Of a DNA stretch of 64,000 nucleotides, positions 52,000 to 61,430 are shown piece by piece. A program made the position numbers and the translations under genes. The notes beneath the pieces were generated by a model, which did not search any database, was not told the origin of the DNA, and saw only the letters and a list, made by a program, of their open reading frames with translations. How positions within the stretch are numbered: position 1 is the stretch's first letter; the number at the start of each line of letters is the position of its first letter. Location: contig NZ_CP114065.1 in NCBI RefSeq assembly GCF_027627575.1, positions 3,658,001-3,722,000 on the forward strand, in the 5' to 3' direction. Source of the stretch: Kribbella sp. CA-293567 (GTDB lineage Bacteria; Actinomycetota; Actinomycetes; Propionibacteriales; Kribbellaceae).

Positions 52000-52028
52000 A
52001 AAGCCGCTGACCTCTGGTCTGCGGCTTT
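52000..52028 (-). terminator. Intrinsic terminator of tRNA-Leu
   Basis: Minus-strand stem AAAGCCGC / GCGGCTTT with a 13-base loop, followed by a T-rich run (TTTTTGTTTG). It starts 6 bp after the tRNA 3' end. Confidence 0.85.
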
Positions 52029-52033
52029 GTCTG

Positions 52034-52118
52034 TGTCCGAGGGGGGACTTGAACCCCCACGTCCCGTAAAGGACACTAGCACCTCAAGCTAGCGCGTCTG
52101 CCATTCCGCCACCCGGAC
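52034..52118 (-). tRNA. tRNA-Leu (anticodon GAG)
   Basis: 85-nt cloverleaf with acceptor GTCCGGG / CTCGGAC, discriminator A, anticodon stem-loop CTAGC-TTGAGGT-GCTAG (GAG), a long class II variable arm (TGTCCTTTACGGGAC) and T arm GGGGGTTCAAGTCCCCC. CCA is not encoded. Confidence 0.95.
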
Positions 52119-52218
52119 GAGTGGTCTGCCGCACTGTGGTGCGTTGTGCGGCGCCGACTGGTGAACCTTAGCAAACCCTGCGGGTGAATTTCACATCGGG
52201 CCCTGGCAGGGTGGGGGT

Positions 52219-53550
52219 ATGACTTTTTCGAGCCCGGATGACCGGTCGTCGTACAGCCCTGATGCCGAGGTGGTGGAGCTGTGTAGTGAGCTGATCCGGT
52301 TCGACACCACGAACTACGGGAACGGGAAGAGCAACGGGGAGCGGGACGCGGCGGAGTACGTTGCGGCGAAGCTGGACGAGGTGGGAATCGGGTCGACGAT
52401 CTACGAGTCGGAGCCGGGGCGGGCGTCGTTGGTGGCGCACTGGGAGGGGGAGGATCCGGACGCGGATCCGTTGCTGGTGCACGGGCATCTGGATGTGGTG
52501 CCGGCCGATCCGAAGGACTGGAAGGTGGATCCGTTCGGGGGTGAGATCTTCGACGGGTGCGTGTGGGGGCGTGGCGCGGTCGACATGAAGGACTTCGACG
52601 CGATGGTGTTGTCGGTGGTGCGGGCGCGGCAGCGGGCCGGGGCGAAGCCGCGGCGGCCGGTGCGGCTGGTGTTCACCGCCGATGAGGAAGCCGGCGGCGT
52701 GTACGGCGCGCAGTGGCTGATCAACAACCACCCGGAGCTGATCGCGGACTGCACCGAGGGGATCGGTGAGGTCGGTGGGTTCTCGCTGACGATGAAGGAC
52801 GATCTGCGGCTCTACCTGATCGAGACGGCCGAGAAGGGCATCAACTGGATGCGCCTGAAGGCTCGCGGTACGGCGGGGCACGGGTCGATGGTCAACCACG
52901 ACAACGCGGTCACCAATCTGGTCGAGGCGGTCAACCGGATCGGGAACCACGAGTGGCCGCTGCGGTTGACGCCGACGGTCAAGGAGTTCCTGGCGACGCT
53001 GGAGGACGTGCTCGGTACGGAACTGGATCCCGAGGACATGACCGAGACGCTGGCCAAGCTGGGCAGCTTCAGCCGGATGTTCGGGGCAACCATCCGCAAC
53101 ACGGCCAACCCGACGATGCTGAACGCCGGCTACAAGGTCAACGTCATCCCGGGGGACGCCGAGGCGCACATCGACGGGCGGTTCCTGCCGGGGTACGAGG
53201 AGGAGTTCTTCGCCACCATCGACGAGTTGCTCGGCGACAAGGTGACGCGGGAGACGGTGATCGAGGACATCGCGCTGGAGACCAGCTACGACGGGCGCCT
53301 GGTCGAGACGATGAAGGCGGTGCTGCTGGCCGAGGACCCGCAGAGCCGTACCGCGCCGCTGCTGATGTCGGGCGGGACGGATGCGAAGTCCTGGTCTCGG
53401 CTCGGGGTCCGGTGTTTCGGGTTCGTGCCGCTGCAGCTGCCGCCGGATCTGGACTTCATGGGGATGTTCCACGGGATCGACGAGCGGGTGCCGACCGCGT
53501 CGCTCGAGTTCGGGTCCCGGGTCCTCGACCGGTTCTTCACCGACGCCTGA
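52219..53550 (+). CDS. M20-family metallopeptidase (peptidase/ArgE/DapE group)
   Basis: 443 residues. Metal ligands and catalytic residues are in place: HGHLDVVP (His and catalytic Asp), GRGAVDMKD (bridging Asp), TADEEAGG (catalytic Glu and ligand Glu), and a late MFHGIDERV (His). Residues ~205-330 are the lid/dimerisation domain (GTAGHGS). It is a cytosolic amidohydrolase of the carboxypeptidase/deacylase type; the actual substrate is unknown. It is the first gene after the tRNA and does not appear to belong to an operon. Confidence 0.9.
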   Translation: MTFSSPDDRSSYSPDAEVVELCSELIRFDTTNYGNGKSNGERDAAEYVAAKLDEVGIGSTIYESEPGRASLVAHWEGEDPDADPLLVHGHLDVVPADPKDWKVDPFGGEIFDGCVWGRGAVDMKDFDAMVLSVVRARQRAGAKPRRPVRLVFTADEEAGGVYGAQWLINNHPELIADCTEGIGEVGGFSLTMKDDLRLYLIETAEKGINWMRLKARGTAGHGSMVNHDNAVTNLVEAVNRIGNHEWPLRLTPTVKEFLATLEDVLGTELDPEDMTETLAKLGSFSRMFGATIRNTANPTMLNAGYKVNVIPGDAEAHIDGRFLPGYEEEFFATIDELLGDKVTRETVIEDIALETSYDGRLVETMKAVLLAEDPQSRTAPLLMSGGTDAKSWSRLGVRCFGFVPLQLPPDLDFMGMFHGIDERVPTASLEFGSRVLDRFFTDA

Positions 53551-53563
53551 GCGCCCAGGCCGG

Positions 53564-54322
53564 TCAGAGCTTGAAGCCACCTGAGACTTCGAGGTTCTGG
53601 CCGGTCACCCAGGCGCTGTCGCCGGAGAGCAGGACGGCGATCATCCTGCCGATGTCATCGGGCTCGCCGATCCGGCCGAGGGCGGTGCGGGACGCCAGCG
53701 GTTCGATCAGTTCCGGGTACTTCGCGAAGGCGTCGCCGCCGAGCCGCGTCCGAGTCGGACCGGGCGCGACCGAGTTGACCCGGATGCCGCGCGGTGCGAG
53801 CTCCTTGGCGAGGTAGCGGGTCAGGACCAGGACACCGCCCTTCATCGTCGCGTACGCCGAGAAGCCGGCCTCGACGCCGACGTCGAGGGCGGAATGGCTG
53901 GTGGTGTTGACGATCGCCCCGCCGTCGGCGATCAGCGGGAGCAGCGTCTGGGTGAGAAAGTACGGGCCCTTCAGCAGCACGCGCATCAGTTCGTCGAAGA
54001 ACTCTTCGGTGGTGTCCTGGAAGGCGGCGCCGCCACCGAAGCCGGCGTTGTTGACCAGGAAGTCGAGCGACTCGGCCTCCCAGTTGGCTCGGAGGGCGTC
54101 GGCCACGGAACTGCGGAAGCCGGGGAAAGTGCTGCTGTCACCGACCGAGAGTGGTAGCGCGACGGCCTTGCCGCCGAGCTTCTCGATCTGCACGATCGTC
54201 TCGTCGGCGCCGTCCTTGTTCTTGTCGTAGGTCAGGATCACGCCGCTGCCCCGGCGGGCCAGCTCGATTGCTGCGCTCCGGCCGATCCCTGAACTGGCTC
54301 CGGTAATCAGTGCTGTTGTCAT
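53564..54322 (-). CDS. Short-chain dehydrogenase/reductase
   Basis: 252 residues. NAD(P)-binding TGASSGIG, NNAG, catalytic Ser in TTSHSA and YATMK (YxxxK) are present; the C-terminal VTGQNLEVSGG is of the FabG-like classical SDR type. It lies 52 bp downstream of the LysR gene on the same strand. Substrate unknown. Confidence 0.9.
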   Translation of the reverse strand: MTTALITGASSGIGRSAAIELARRGSGVILTYDKNKDGADETIVQIEKLGGKAVALPLSVGDSSTFPGFRSSVADALRANWEAESLDFLVNNAGFGGGAAFQDTTEEFFDELMRVLLKGPYFLTQTLLPLIADGGAIVNTTSHSALDVGVEAGFSAYATMKGGVLVLTRYLAKELAPRGIRVNSVAPGPTRTRLGGDAFAKYPELIEPLASRTALGRIGEPDDIGRMIAVLLSGDSAWVTGQNLEVSGGFKL

Positions 54323-54374
54323 GTGTTGCAGTCAACCGATCCGCGCTGCGTGACGGTAGACCAGTCGTCTCACA

Positions 54375-55262
54375 TCATTGCCTGATCCTCTCAGGTCGTA
54401 CTGATTTGAGGTGGAGGGCATCACGTAGCTGGGGGAGCAGCGCCACCAGTCGTCCAGGTGGCGTGGCGGCAGTGACCATGCTCAAGGTGAGGCGGTAGCG
54501 AAATGGCGCCGGTACCAACTGCTCGCCCGGTGCCAGTTCGTGGGAGAGAGCGCTGCGGGGGATCAGGGCGAGTTGGGAGCGGCGGCGGGCCATTGCGACG
54601 GTGGTGGCGAGGGTTACGCCGCGGCGGGCCCGGGCGCCCAGGGCGATCAGGCGGGCGCGGATCTCGTCGGCGCCGCGATCGTAGGTGGAGAAGGGGAGAT
54701 CGCGCTCTCTGAGCGGCTGGCGGCCGGTGCCGGGTAGGGCCACGCCACGCGGTACGAAGAGGACCAGTTCGTCGCGTCCTACCGGGCGGGCGACAGTACC
54801 GCGGGGGAGCACCATCTGGTCGGCGATCGCGATGAAGGCGGCGTCGATGGTGCCCTCGGCAACCATCGTGGCGAGTTGCCGGCCGTGGTCGACGTGCTGC
54901 TCCAGCGGGAGGTCGGCCAGTTCAGCGTCCAGTACCGGGAACAGGATCGGTGCGAGGCTGGCGAAGGTGCCGACGGCCAGGTGCTGCCCCGCAGCGGCGG
55001 CACGGGTGGCGTCGTACACCTCGTCGAGGTGGCCGAGGATGTGTTCGGCACGGCGGGCGAGCTCCTGCCCGGCTGGAGTGGCGCGGGCTCCGCGGGTGTC
55101 GCGGAGGAAGAGTTGGGTGCCGCAGGCCCGTTCGAGGCGGGCGAGTCGCTGGGACGCGGACGGCTGGGAGACGCGCAGTTCCCGCGCGGCCGTGCCGACC
55201 GAGCCGGTGCGGTTGATCGCCCGGACCAGTCGCAGGTCCTCGACCGAAGGTGATGAAGCCAT
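54375..55262 (-). CDS. LysR-family transcriptional regulator
   Basis: 295 residues. N-terminal winged HTH (LRLVRAINRTGSVGTAARELRVSQPSASQRLARLE) and a LysR substrate-binding domain (VGTFASLAPILFPVLDAEL). It is divergent from the MFS transporter with 73 bp between, the classic arrangement for a LysR regulator and its target; the SDR downstream may be controlled too. Confidence 0.9.
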   Translation of the reverse strand: MASSPSVEDLRLVRAINRTGSVGTAARELRVSQPSASQRLARLERACGTQLFLRDTRGARATPAGQELARRAEHILGHLDEVYDATRAAAAGQHLAVGTFASLAPILFPVLDAELADLPLEQHVDHGRQLATMVAEGTIDAAFIAIADQMVLPRGTVARPVGRDELVLFVPRGVALPGTGRQPLRERDLPFSTYDRGADEIRARLIALGARARRGVTLATTVAMARRRSQLALIPRSALSHELAPGEQLVPAPFRYRLTLSMVTAATPPGRLVALLPQLRDALHLKSVRPERIRQ

Positions 55263-55335
55263 AGGGGCAGCCTATGACTGCTGCCCAGCCGCCAACGGCT
55301 ACCCGTCGCGGCGTGGATGGCCGACGATCGGTTGG

Positions 55336-56574
55336 GTGACGGCACGTCGGGATGCGGTGTTCCTGTTGGCAGGCGGTGGGTTCGCGGATCTCGCATTCCG
55401 CATCGCCCAGATCGCGCTCCCTCTGGTCGTGCTCCAGGAGACCGGATCAGTGGCAGCGACCGGGCTGGCGGGTGGCGCTGCCGGCGTACCGGTGTTGCTG
55501 TCGCCGTGGTGGGCTCGGCGGGCGCGGCAGTGGGTCGACACGGGCAGTCGCCTGGCAATGGTCGCGGCGGTGCAGGCGGTGGCGTTGGCGATGGTTCCAG
55601 CAGCGGCCGCGCTCGGGCAGCTGCACGTCGAATTGCTGATCCTCAGCGGCCTTCTGCTGGGGTGCGGAGACGCGTTGTCGAATGCCGGAAGGAGCGCTCT
55701 CTTGGCCGATACCGGTGACCGCTGGGGACCTGACAAGGCTGTGGTGCTGCTGACCTGGCAGGACGGGTTCAGGCGTCTTGGCATGGTCGTGGGTCCGCCG
55801 ATCGGGGCACTCGCGGTCGCGGGCGGCCTGACCAACACGCTGTTGTGGATCGAGGCAGCCACGGTCCTCGGCGCGGGCTTGCTCGCAGTCGGCGTGGTGG
55901 GAGAGCGATCCCAGCACCCGGACTCGGCGATGCCGTCGATCCGGGGCAGCTTGGTGGGGCGGCCGGATGTCCTCTACGGCTGGATCGCCCGAGGGACGGG
56001 CTGCCTGACCTGGTTCGCCTTCACCCTCGGTCTCTCGGTCGTCGGTGCCGAGCGAGGACAACCCGGTGTCTACCTGGCAGCCGGCATGTCCGGGTACGGC
56101 GTGGGCTCGGTCGTCGGCACCTTCTTGACCCTCGCAGTGATCAAACGCATCGCGCCGGTGCCCTGCGCAGCGCTCTCCTGGGCCGTGCTCGGCCTCTGCT
56201 GGACCGGGATGGGCCTCTGGACGACTCCGGTCGCCATCGCGGGGCTGGCGTGCCTGGCCGGTCTCACAGTGGCGCTCGGGATCGCTGCGATCTCCATGCT
56301 CATCACCAGGTCGTCCGCGGGGCCCGAGCGGCGGGCGCTGCTGTCAGGGCAGTCGGTGGTCGTCAACGCGAGCAGTTCCGCCGGAATGCTGATCGGTGGC
56401 CCGCTGATCGCGGCAGCCGGCGCTGAGAACACTCTGGTCGGCGCTGGAGTCCTGACCACCGTCGTTGCGCTGGGCGTCCTGGTACGCCGAAATCAGGCTG
56501 TGCGGGACAACGCTCGCCGCGCTACCGCGGAGCAGGTCCGACAAGATGGTGCCGTCGTTCGGCCGCATGGATGA
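55336..56574 (+). CDS. MFS transporter
   Basis: 412 residues from GTG 55336; the open frame continues upstream into the antisense of the LysR gene, so the longer starts are rejected. About 11-12 hydrophobic segments, with the inter-helix loop WWARRARQW and a long central loop after helix 6, as in MFS efflux proteins. Likely a drug or metabolite exporter under the divergent LysR gene. No specific substrate motif is visible. Confidence 0.83.
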   Translation: MTARRDAVFLLAGGGFADLAFRIAQIALPLVVLQETGSVAATGLAGGAAGVPVLLSPWWARRARQWVDTGSRLAMVAAVQAVALAMVPAAAALGQLHVELLILSGLLLGCGDALSNAGRSALLADTGDRWGPDKAVVLLTWQDGFRRLGMVVGPPIGALAVAGGLTNTLLWIEAATVLGAGLLAVGVVGERSQHPDSAMPSIRGSLVGRPDVLYGWIARGTGCLTWFAFTLGLSVVGAERGQPGVYLAAGMSGYGVGSVVGTFLTLAVIKRIAPVPCAALSWAVLGLCWTGMGLWTTPVAIAGLACLAGLTVALGIAAISMLITRSSAGPERRALLSGQSVVVNASSSAGMLIGGPLIAAAGAENTLVGAGVLTTVVALGVLVRRNQAVRDNARRATAEQVRQDGAVVRPHG

Positions 56575-56611
56575 GGGGGTCGTCCGAAGGCGCACCTGCC
56601 CGGCGCTTCGA

Positions 56612-56797
56612 TCAGAGCGTTCGCATGACCTTGATGATGCGCCGGCGGAGCCAGACCCGGCGGGTGCCGTCGGGGTAGCGCCTGAGCCGGGCGAGCTCCC
56701 AGCCGCCGTACTCCGCGTGCTCGGTGAGCAGCCTGCGCACCGCCCCGCGGGTCTCGGTTCTGGACACCTCGAACTGCTGCAACTCGTATTCGGCCAT
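56612..56797 (-). CDS. DUF5703-type small conserved protein
   Basis: 61 residues from ATG 56797 with GGAGG upstream. The sequence AEYELQQFEVSRTETRG...HAEYGGWELARLRRYPDG matches the short DUF5703 family of actinobacteria. Basic C-terminus (WLRRRIIKVMRTL). Function unknown. Confidence 0.75.
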   Translation of the reverse strand: MAEYELQQFEVSRTETRGAVRRLLTEHAEYGGWELARLRRYPDGTRRVWLRRRIIKVMRTL

Positions 56798-56831
56798 CGG
56801 CACCTCCGAATCCTCCGGAACAATTCCTACC

Positions 56832-57773
56832 TCACGAAACATCCTCCAGCGCCGCCACGATGGCCGGCGGGAGAGTGAGTTCCTCCACACCCAGGACCGA
56901 CTTCAGTTGCATCGCCGTCCGGGCCCCGACGATCGCCGCGGTCACCCCGGGCCGGTCCCTGACCCAGGTGAGCGCCACCTCGAGCGGGGTCCAGCCCAGC
57001 CCGTCAGCGGCCCGGGCGACCGCTTCCACGATGCCCGAACCTCGCCCGTCGAGATAGGGGTCGACGAATCTGGACAGATGCTGAGACGCCGCGCGCGAGT
57101 CCGCCGGGATACCGGTGCGGTACTTCCCGGTCAGTACACCGCGACCGAGCGGCGACCAGGCCAGTACGCCGATCCCGAGACCGCCGGCCGCGCGGATGGC
57201 ATCCGCCTCGGCGTCGCGGGCGAGCAGCGAGTACTCCACCTGGTTCGACACCGGTACGGCGCGCCCCGGCCACGCCTGCTGCCAGGTGACCGCCCGGGCC
57301 GACTTCCAGCCGGCGTAGTTCGAGACGCCGACGTAGCGGACCTTGCCGGAGCTCACCGCGTGGTCGAGCGCCGACAGCGTCTCCTCGAGCGGTACGTCGT
57401 CGGACCACGTGTGCAACTGCCACAGATCGATGTAGTCGACATTGAGCCGGCGCAGCGACCCCTCCAGGTCGCGCAGCAGAGCGCCCCGGGAGGTGTCGGT
57501 GATCCGCTCGCCACGCCGCACGCTGAACCCGGCCTTGGTGGCGATGACCAGGTCGTCGCGGTCGACCACGTCGCCGAGCAGCGACCCGATCAGCCGCTCA
57601 CTGTCACCGTCGCCGTACGCCGCGGCGGTGTCGACCAGGGTGCCACCGGCGGCCACGAAAGCGGCGAGTTGCTCACGTGCTTCGTGCTCGTCGGTGTCGC
57701 GGCCCCAGGACATCGTCCCCAGGCCGAGTCTGCTCACCGTGAGACCGCTGTGACCGAGATAGCGTTGCTGCAT
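56832..57773 (-). CDS. Aldo/keto reductase
   Basis: 313 residues. Catalytic tetrad in DTAAAYGDGDSE (Asp, Tyr), IATK (Lys) and LWQLHTW (His); the late IVGARTAMQL is the NADP 2'-phosphate binding site. Cytosolic NADPH-dependent carbonyl reductase of the AKR general-stress/YajO type. Substrate unknown. Confidence 0.9.
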   Translation of the reverse strand: MQQRYLGHSGLTVSRLGLGTMSWGRDTDEHEAREQLAAFVAAGGTLVDTAAAYGDGDSERLIGSLLGDVVDRDDLVIATKAGFSVRRGERITDTSRGALLRDLEGSLRRLNVDYIDLWQLHTWSDDVPLEETLSALDHAVSSGKVRYVGVSNYAGWKSARAVTWQQAWPGRAVPVSNQVEYSLLARDAEADAIRAAGGLGIGVLAWSPLGRGVLTGKYRTGIPADSRAASQHLSRFVDPYLDGRGSGIVEAVARAADGLGWTPLEVALTWVRDRPGVTAAIVGARTAMQLKSVLGVEELTLPPAIVAALEDVS

Positions 57774-57824
57774 GGACCGAGCCTATTGCGGGTCGGCGGG
57801 AACGGCTCGTTAGGCTCGCCTGTC

Positions 57825-58895
57825 ATGCGACTCGGACTCAACATCGGCTTCGTCTTCGGTGGCGACGACCACCTCGATCATCTGAGGCTGGTGAAGGAGG
57901 CCGAGGCACTCGGTTTCTCGGTCACCTGGGCCGCGGAGGCGTACGGCTCGGACGCCGCCACGCTGCTCACCTGGATCGCGGCGCAGACCTCGACCATCGA
58001 CGTCGGCGCCGCGGTGTTCCAGATCCCGGCCCGGACGCCGGCGATGACCGCGATGACCGCGGCCACCCTGGACCGGCTCTCCAACGGCCGGTTCCGGCTC
58101 GGGCTGGGCGTCTCGGGCCCGCAGGTGTCCGAGGGGTGGCACGGCGTCCGCTTCGGCAAGCCGCTGGCCCGCACCCGCGAGTACGTTGCCATCGTGAACT
58201 CGGCGATGCGCCGGGAGACCGTCGCGTTCGAGGGGGAGCACTTCACCCTGCCGCTGCCCGACGGACCCGGCAAGCCGCTCAAGCTGTCGATCCGCCCGGT
58301 CCGCGACCACGTGCCGGTCTACCTGGCCGCCGTCGGACCCAAGAACCTCGAGCTGGCCGGCGAGATCGCCGACGGCTGGCTCGGCATCCTCAACGACCCC
58401 TCGTATCTGGGAGAGCAGTTGAACCACATCAAGGCGGGCCGCGCGGCCCGTCAGCCCGAGCTCGGCTCCGGGGCGGACCTGGACGGTTTCGACGTGGTGG
58501 CGTCGGTACCGGTCGTGACCGGGGACGACCTGGAGGCGGCCGCGGACCCGATCCGCGGCTACACCGCCCTCTACATCGGCGGGATGGGCAGCCGGGAGAA
58601 GAACTTCTACAACGCTCTCGCGGTCCGGATGGGCTACGAGAAGGAGGCCAAGGAGATCCAGGACCTGTACCTGGCCAAGAAGCACCGGGAGGCGATGGCC
58701 GCCGTCCCGCGGGGCTTCATCGACTCGATCTCGCTGCTCGGCGGCAAGGAGCGGATGGCCGACAAGCTCACCGCGTACGCCGAGGCCGGGGCGACGACGG
58801 TCGCCCTGACCCCGTTCGAGCCGACCGTGGAGGCGCGGATCGCGACCCTGCGCACGGTCGCCGAGGCCCTCGAGCTCGCCGGGATCGGTGACTGA
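57825..58895 (+). CDS. LLM-class F420-dependent oxidoreductase
   Basis: 356 residues from ATG 57825. Luciferase-like TIM barrel with GDDHLDHLRLVKEAEALGFSVTWAAEAYGSDAATLL and GPKNLELAGEIADGWLG, features of the actinobacterial F420-dependent LLM group. It is followed 6 bp later by uppP, so the two are probably one operon. Substrate unknown; flavin use instead of F420 cannot be excluded. Confidence 0.85.
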   Translation: MRLGLNIGFVFGGDDHLDHLRLVKEAEALGFSVTWAAEAYGSDAATLLTWIAAQTSTIDVGAAVFQIPARTPAMTAMTAATLDRLSNGRFRLGLGVSGPQVSEGWHGVRFGKPLARTREYVAIVNSAMRRETVAFEGEHFTLPLPDGPGKPLKLSIRPVRDHVPVYLAAVGPKNLELAGEIADGWLGILNDPSYLGEQLNHIKAGRAARQPELGSGADLDGFDVVASVPVVTGDDLEAAADPIRGYTALYIGGMGSREKNFYNALAVRMGYEKEAKEIQDLYLAKKHREAMAAVPRGFIDSISLLGGKERMADKLTAYAEAGATTVALTPFEPTVEARIATLRTVAEALELAGIGD

Positions 58896-58901
58896 GCCCC
58901 G

Positions 58902-59729
58902 ATGACGATTTGGGACGCCATCATCCTCGGCATCGTCGAGGGTCTGACCGAATTCCTGCCCGTGTCCAGCACGGGGCACCTGACCATCACCTCCAAGCTG
59001 CTCGGCCAGAAGATCGACGACCCGGCGGTCACCGCGTTCACCGCGGTGATCCAGTTCGGCGCGATCGCGGCCGTGGTGCTCTACATGTGGAAGGACATCA
59101 GCCGGTACGCCGTGGCCTGGTTCCGCGGCCTGCGCCACCCCGAGCACCGCGGTGAGTTCGACCACCGGATGGGCTGGTTCGTGATCGTCGGCTCGCTGCC
59201 GATCTGCCTGGTCGGCTTCCTGGCCAGGGACATCATCTCCGGCCCGCTGCGCAGCATGTGGTGGGTCGCGGGCTCGCTGATCGTCTGGTCGTTCTTCATG
59301 GTGGCGGCCGAGAAGCTGGGCAGCAAGGCCCGGCCGCTGACCCGGATCACCCTCATCGACGCGATCGTGATGGGCCTGATCCAGTGCCTCGCGCTGATCC
59401 CCGGCGTGTCCCGCTCCGGCGCGACCATCACGGCCGGCCTGTTCCGCGGCCTCGACCGGGTCGCCTCCACCAAGATGGCGTTCCTGCTCGGCATCCCGGC
59501 CCTGGTCGGCGCCGCGGTGTTCCAGCTGAAGGACGCCCTCAGCGGCGACATCGGCTGGGCGCCGGTCCTGGTCGGCACGGTGGTCAGCTTCATCGTCGGC
59601 TACGCCTCGGTGGCCTGGCTGATCCGCTTCGTCGCCAAGCACTCCACCTCGATCTTCGCGCTGTACCGCGTGCTGCTCGGCGTGGTCATCCTGATCCTGC
59701 TGGCCACCAGCACAATCACCGCGACCTGA
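58902..59729 (+). CDS. uppP: Undecaprenyl-diphosphatase
   Basis: 275 residues, about 7-8 membrane helices. Both active-site motifs of the BacA/UppP family are intact: EGLTEFLPVSSTGHL near the N-terminus and GVSRSGATI at about residue 168. It dephosphorylates undecaprenyl diphosphate to recycle the peptidoglycan lipid carrier; also a bacitracin resistance factor. Confidence 0.96.
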   Translation: MTIWDAIILGIVEGLTEFLPVSSTGHLTITSKLLGQKIDDPAVTAFTAVIQFGAIAAVVLYMWKDISRYAVAWFRGLRHPEHRGEFDHRMGWFVIVGSLPICLVGFLARDIISGPLRSMWWVAGSLIVWSFFMVAAEKLGSKARPLTRITLIDAIVMGLIQCLALIPGVSRSGATITAGLFRGLDRVASTKMAFLLGIPALVGAAVFQLKDALSGDIGWAPVLVGTVVSFIVGYASVAWLIRFVAKHSTSIFALYRVLLGVVILILLATSTITAT

Positions 59730-59744
59730 GCGCGGCACGACGCA

Positions 59745-59778
59745 GTACCGGGCTCGCCTGTGGAGGCGAGCCCGGTAC
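59745..59778. terminator. Bidirectional hairpin terminator
   Basis: Perfect 14-bp stem GTACCGGGCTCGCC / GGCGAGCCCGGTAC around a 6-base loop, between the converging uppP and the gene ending at 59,785. Confidence 0.85.
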
Positions 59779-59784
59779 CGGACT

Positions 59785-60843
59785 TTACTTGCAGTAGCCG
59801 GCGCGGATCTCGGGGCTCAGGGCCTTGCCGGTCGCCATGGTGTCGGCGGTCGCCCAGATGTCGTCCGGCCAGCGGCTGTTCTTCATCTCGAGCAGTACCT
59901 TCCACGACCTGCTGCTCTGCATCGCGGTCACAGCGTCCCGTACGCCGGCGGTGTCACCAGCCGACTTCGCCTTCTCCCACTCCTTGATCCAGGAGCAGCT
60001 GACCGCGCCGGTCACCTTCGCGCCGAGTTCGTTGCGGTCCGACAGCCCGCTCCTCTTCAGTTGTGCCGGGTCGAACCGGGCCGGAACCTTGATGTCGGCC
60101 AGCATCTCGTCGACCACCCGCCCGGTGTCGGTCGCGCGGATCGCCGAGGCGGGCAGGGCGTCGAGCCAGGTGTTCACGTCGACCGGCTTCAGCGCGGCCA
60201 GGAGACTGCGGTAGGCCTGCTCGGAGCCGCCGACCGCGGTGATGTCCAGGAAGTTCACTCCCCGCACCGGCAGGACGGTGGAATAGCTCGAGTAGGCGAC
60301 CTTGACGCCCTTGGTGACGAACAGCTTGCCGCTCTGCCCGAGCAACTCGATCGGTTGCTCGGTGGTGTCCTTGCTGTGACCCGTCGTGAACCCGGCGTAT
60401 TCCTTGGCCGGACGCCAGTGCACGGTCAGCGACTCGTTGCCGTTGCCGATCTGCAGCTCGCCGGCTTCCTTGGTGAACTGGCCGATCGCGATCACCTTCC
60501 AGCCGGGCTTGTCGAGCAGGAGCCGGGGATTGGCCTCGGCGACCGCCACCACTTCGGCCGCGTACGCCGCCGGGGGCGCGGCCGGGTTGCCGTCGGGGAA
60601 GAGGGCCCCGCTGATGCCGATACCGGCCACGATCGCGGCAGCGGCCGCGGCGGCGAGGATGCCACGCCGGCGCTTGGGCCGCTGCGGCAGCGGGGTGGGA
60701 GCAGTGGGTGCTACGGACGTGGATGCGGTCATGATGTCCTTCAACAGGTCGGACTCGGCTCCGGCCACCGGCAGTTGCCGGACGGTGTCGGCGCCGAACG
60801 GGTTCGCCTGCGCGATCAGGCGGTCGAGCTCCTGGTCGTTCAT
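59785..60843 (-). CDS. Membrane-anchored CU044_5270-type protein linked to an ECF sigma factor
   Basis: 352 residues. A cytosolic N-terminus (MNDQELDRLIAQANPF...), one membrane helix (GILAAAAAAAIVAGIGISGALF, ~60-82) and a large extracytoplasmic domain. Its start overlaps the stop of the sigma factor gene (ATGA), the usual anti-sigma position, and the N-terminus resembles that of CU044_5270-family proteins found in the same place. No zinc-finger anti-sigma motif (HxxxCxxC) is present, so the mechanism is unclear. Confidence 0.75.
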   Translation of the reverse strand: MNDQELDRLIAQANPFGADTVRQLPVAGAESDLLKDIMTASTSVAPTAPTPLPQRPKRRRGILAAAAAAAIVAGIGISGALFPDGNPAAPPAAYAAEVVAVAEANPRLLLDKPGWKVIAIGQFTKEAGELQIGNGNESLTVHWRPAKEYAGFTTGHSKDTTEQPIELLGQSGKLFVTKGVKVAYSSYSTVLPVRGVNFLDITAVGGSEQAYRSLLAALKPVDVNTWLDALPASAIRATDTGRVVDEMLADIKVPARFDPAQLKRSGLSDRNELGAKVTGAVSCSWIKEWEKAKSAGDTAGVRDAVTAMQSSRSWKVLLEMKNSRWPDDIWATADTMATGKALSPEIRAGYCK

Positions 60844-61430
60844 CGCTCCTCCTGAACTGATTGCGCTTGCTGGTCTTCCCGTTCATGTCCGCGATCCTCG
60901 AAAGCGTCTCCGAGCAACTTCCGCAGTCTGGCCCGGGCCCGGTGCAGCCTGGTCCGGACGGTCCGGGCCGGTACGCCGAGGACCAGGGCCGCCTCGCTCG
61001 GCTCCAGCCCCTCCCAGGTGGTCAGCATGATCAGCTCCCGATCGTCGTCGCCGAGCTTCGCGATCGCGGCTCGCAGTACGGTGCCGGACTCGGTCGCGTC
61101 GGCGGGATCCGGGACCACCTGGACGAGTTCGTGGCGCAGCCGTTCGCCGAGTCGCTCCCGGCGTACTCCGCCACGTCGCTGGTTGGCGAGGACCCGGCGG
61201 GCGACGCCGTACAGCCAGAGTTTGGCGGTTCCGTCGGACGGGACCTCGCCGAGCCGGCGCCAGGCGACCAGCATGGTGTCGCCGACGACGTCCGCCGCGT
61301 CGTCCGGCGATCCGCAGCGGCGCAGGGCGTAGCCGAGCAGTTCGCGCACGTGACTCTCGAAGAGTGTGCGGAACCTTTCCTCGTCATCGCCCTGGACCGC
61401 GCGCAGCGCCGGTTTTGGGATAGTGGTCAT
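60840..61430 (-). CDS. ECF-type RNA polymerase sigma factor
   Basis: 196 residues from ATG 61430; an upstream GTG/ATG at 61472 is possible. Region 2 (FRTLFESHVRELLGYALRRCGSPDDAADVVGDTMLVAWRRL) and region 4 (LIMLTTWEGLEPSEAALVLGVPARTVRTRLHRARARL) are clear. Forms a two-gene unit with the downstream membrane protein, which probably controls it. Target promoters cannot be read from the window. Confidence 0.9.
   Translation of the reverse strand: MTTIPKPALRAVQGDDEERFRTLFESHVRELLGYALRRCGSPDDAADVVGDTMLVAWRRLGEVPSDGTAKLWLYGVARRVLANQRRGGVRRERLGERLRHELVQVVPDPADATESGTVLRAAIAKLGDDDRELIMLTTWEGLEPSEAALVLGVPARTVRTRLHRARARLRKLLGDAFEDRGHEREDQQAQSVQEER

Noticed and set aside
54685..55335. N-terminal extension of the MFS gene
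   Set aside because: Runs antisense through the LysR gene; GTG 55,336 gives a normal first helix.
57810..59738. 642-codon minus-strand open frame
   Set aside because: Opposite the LLM oxidoreductase and uppP; composition is Arg/Asp/Gly-rich shadow sequence without motifs.
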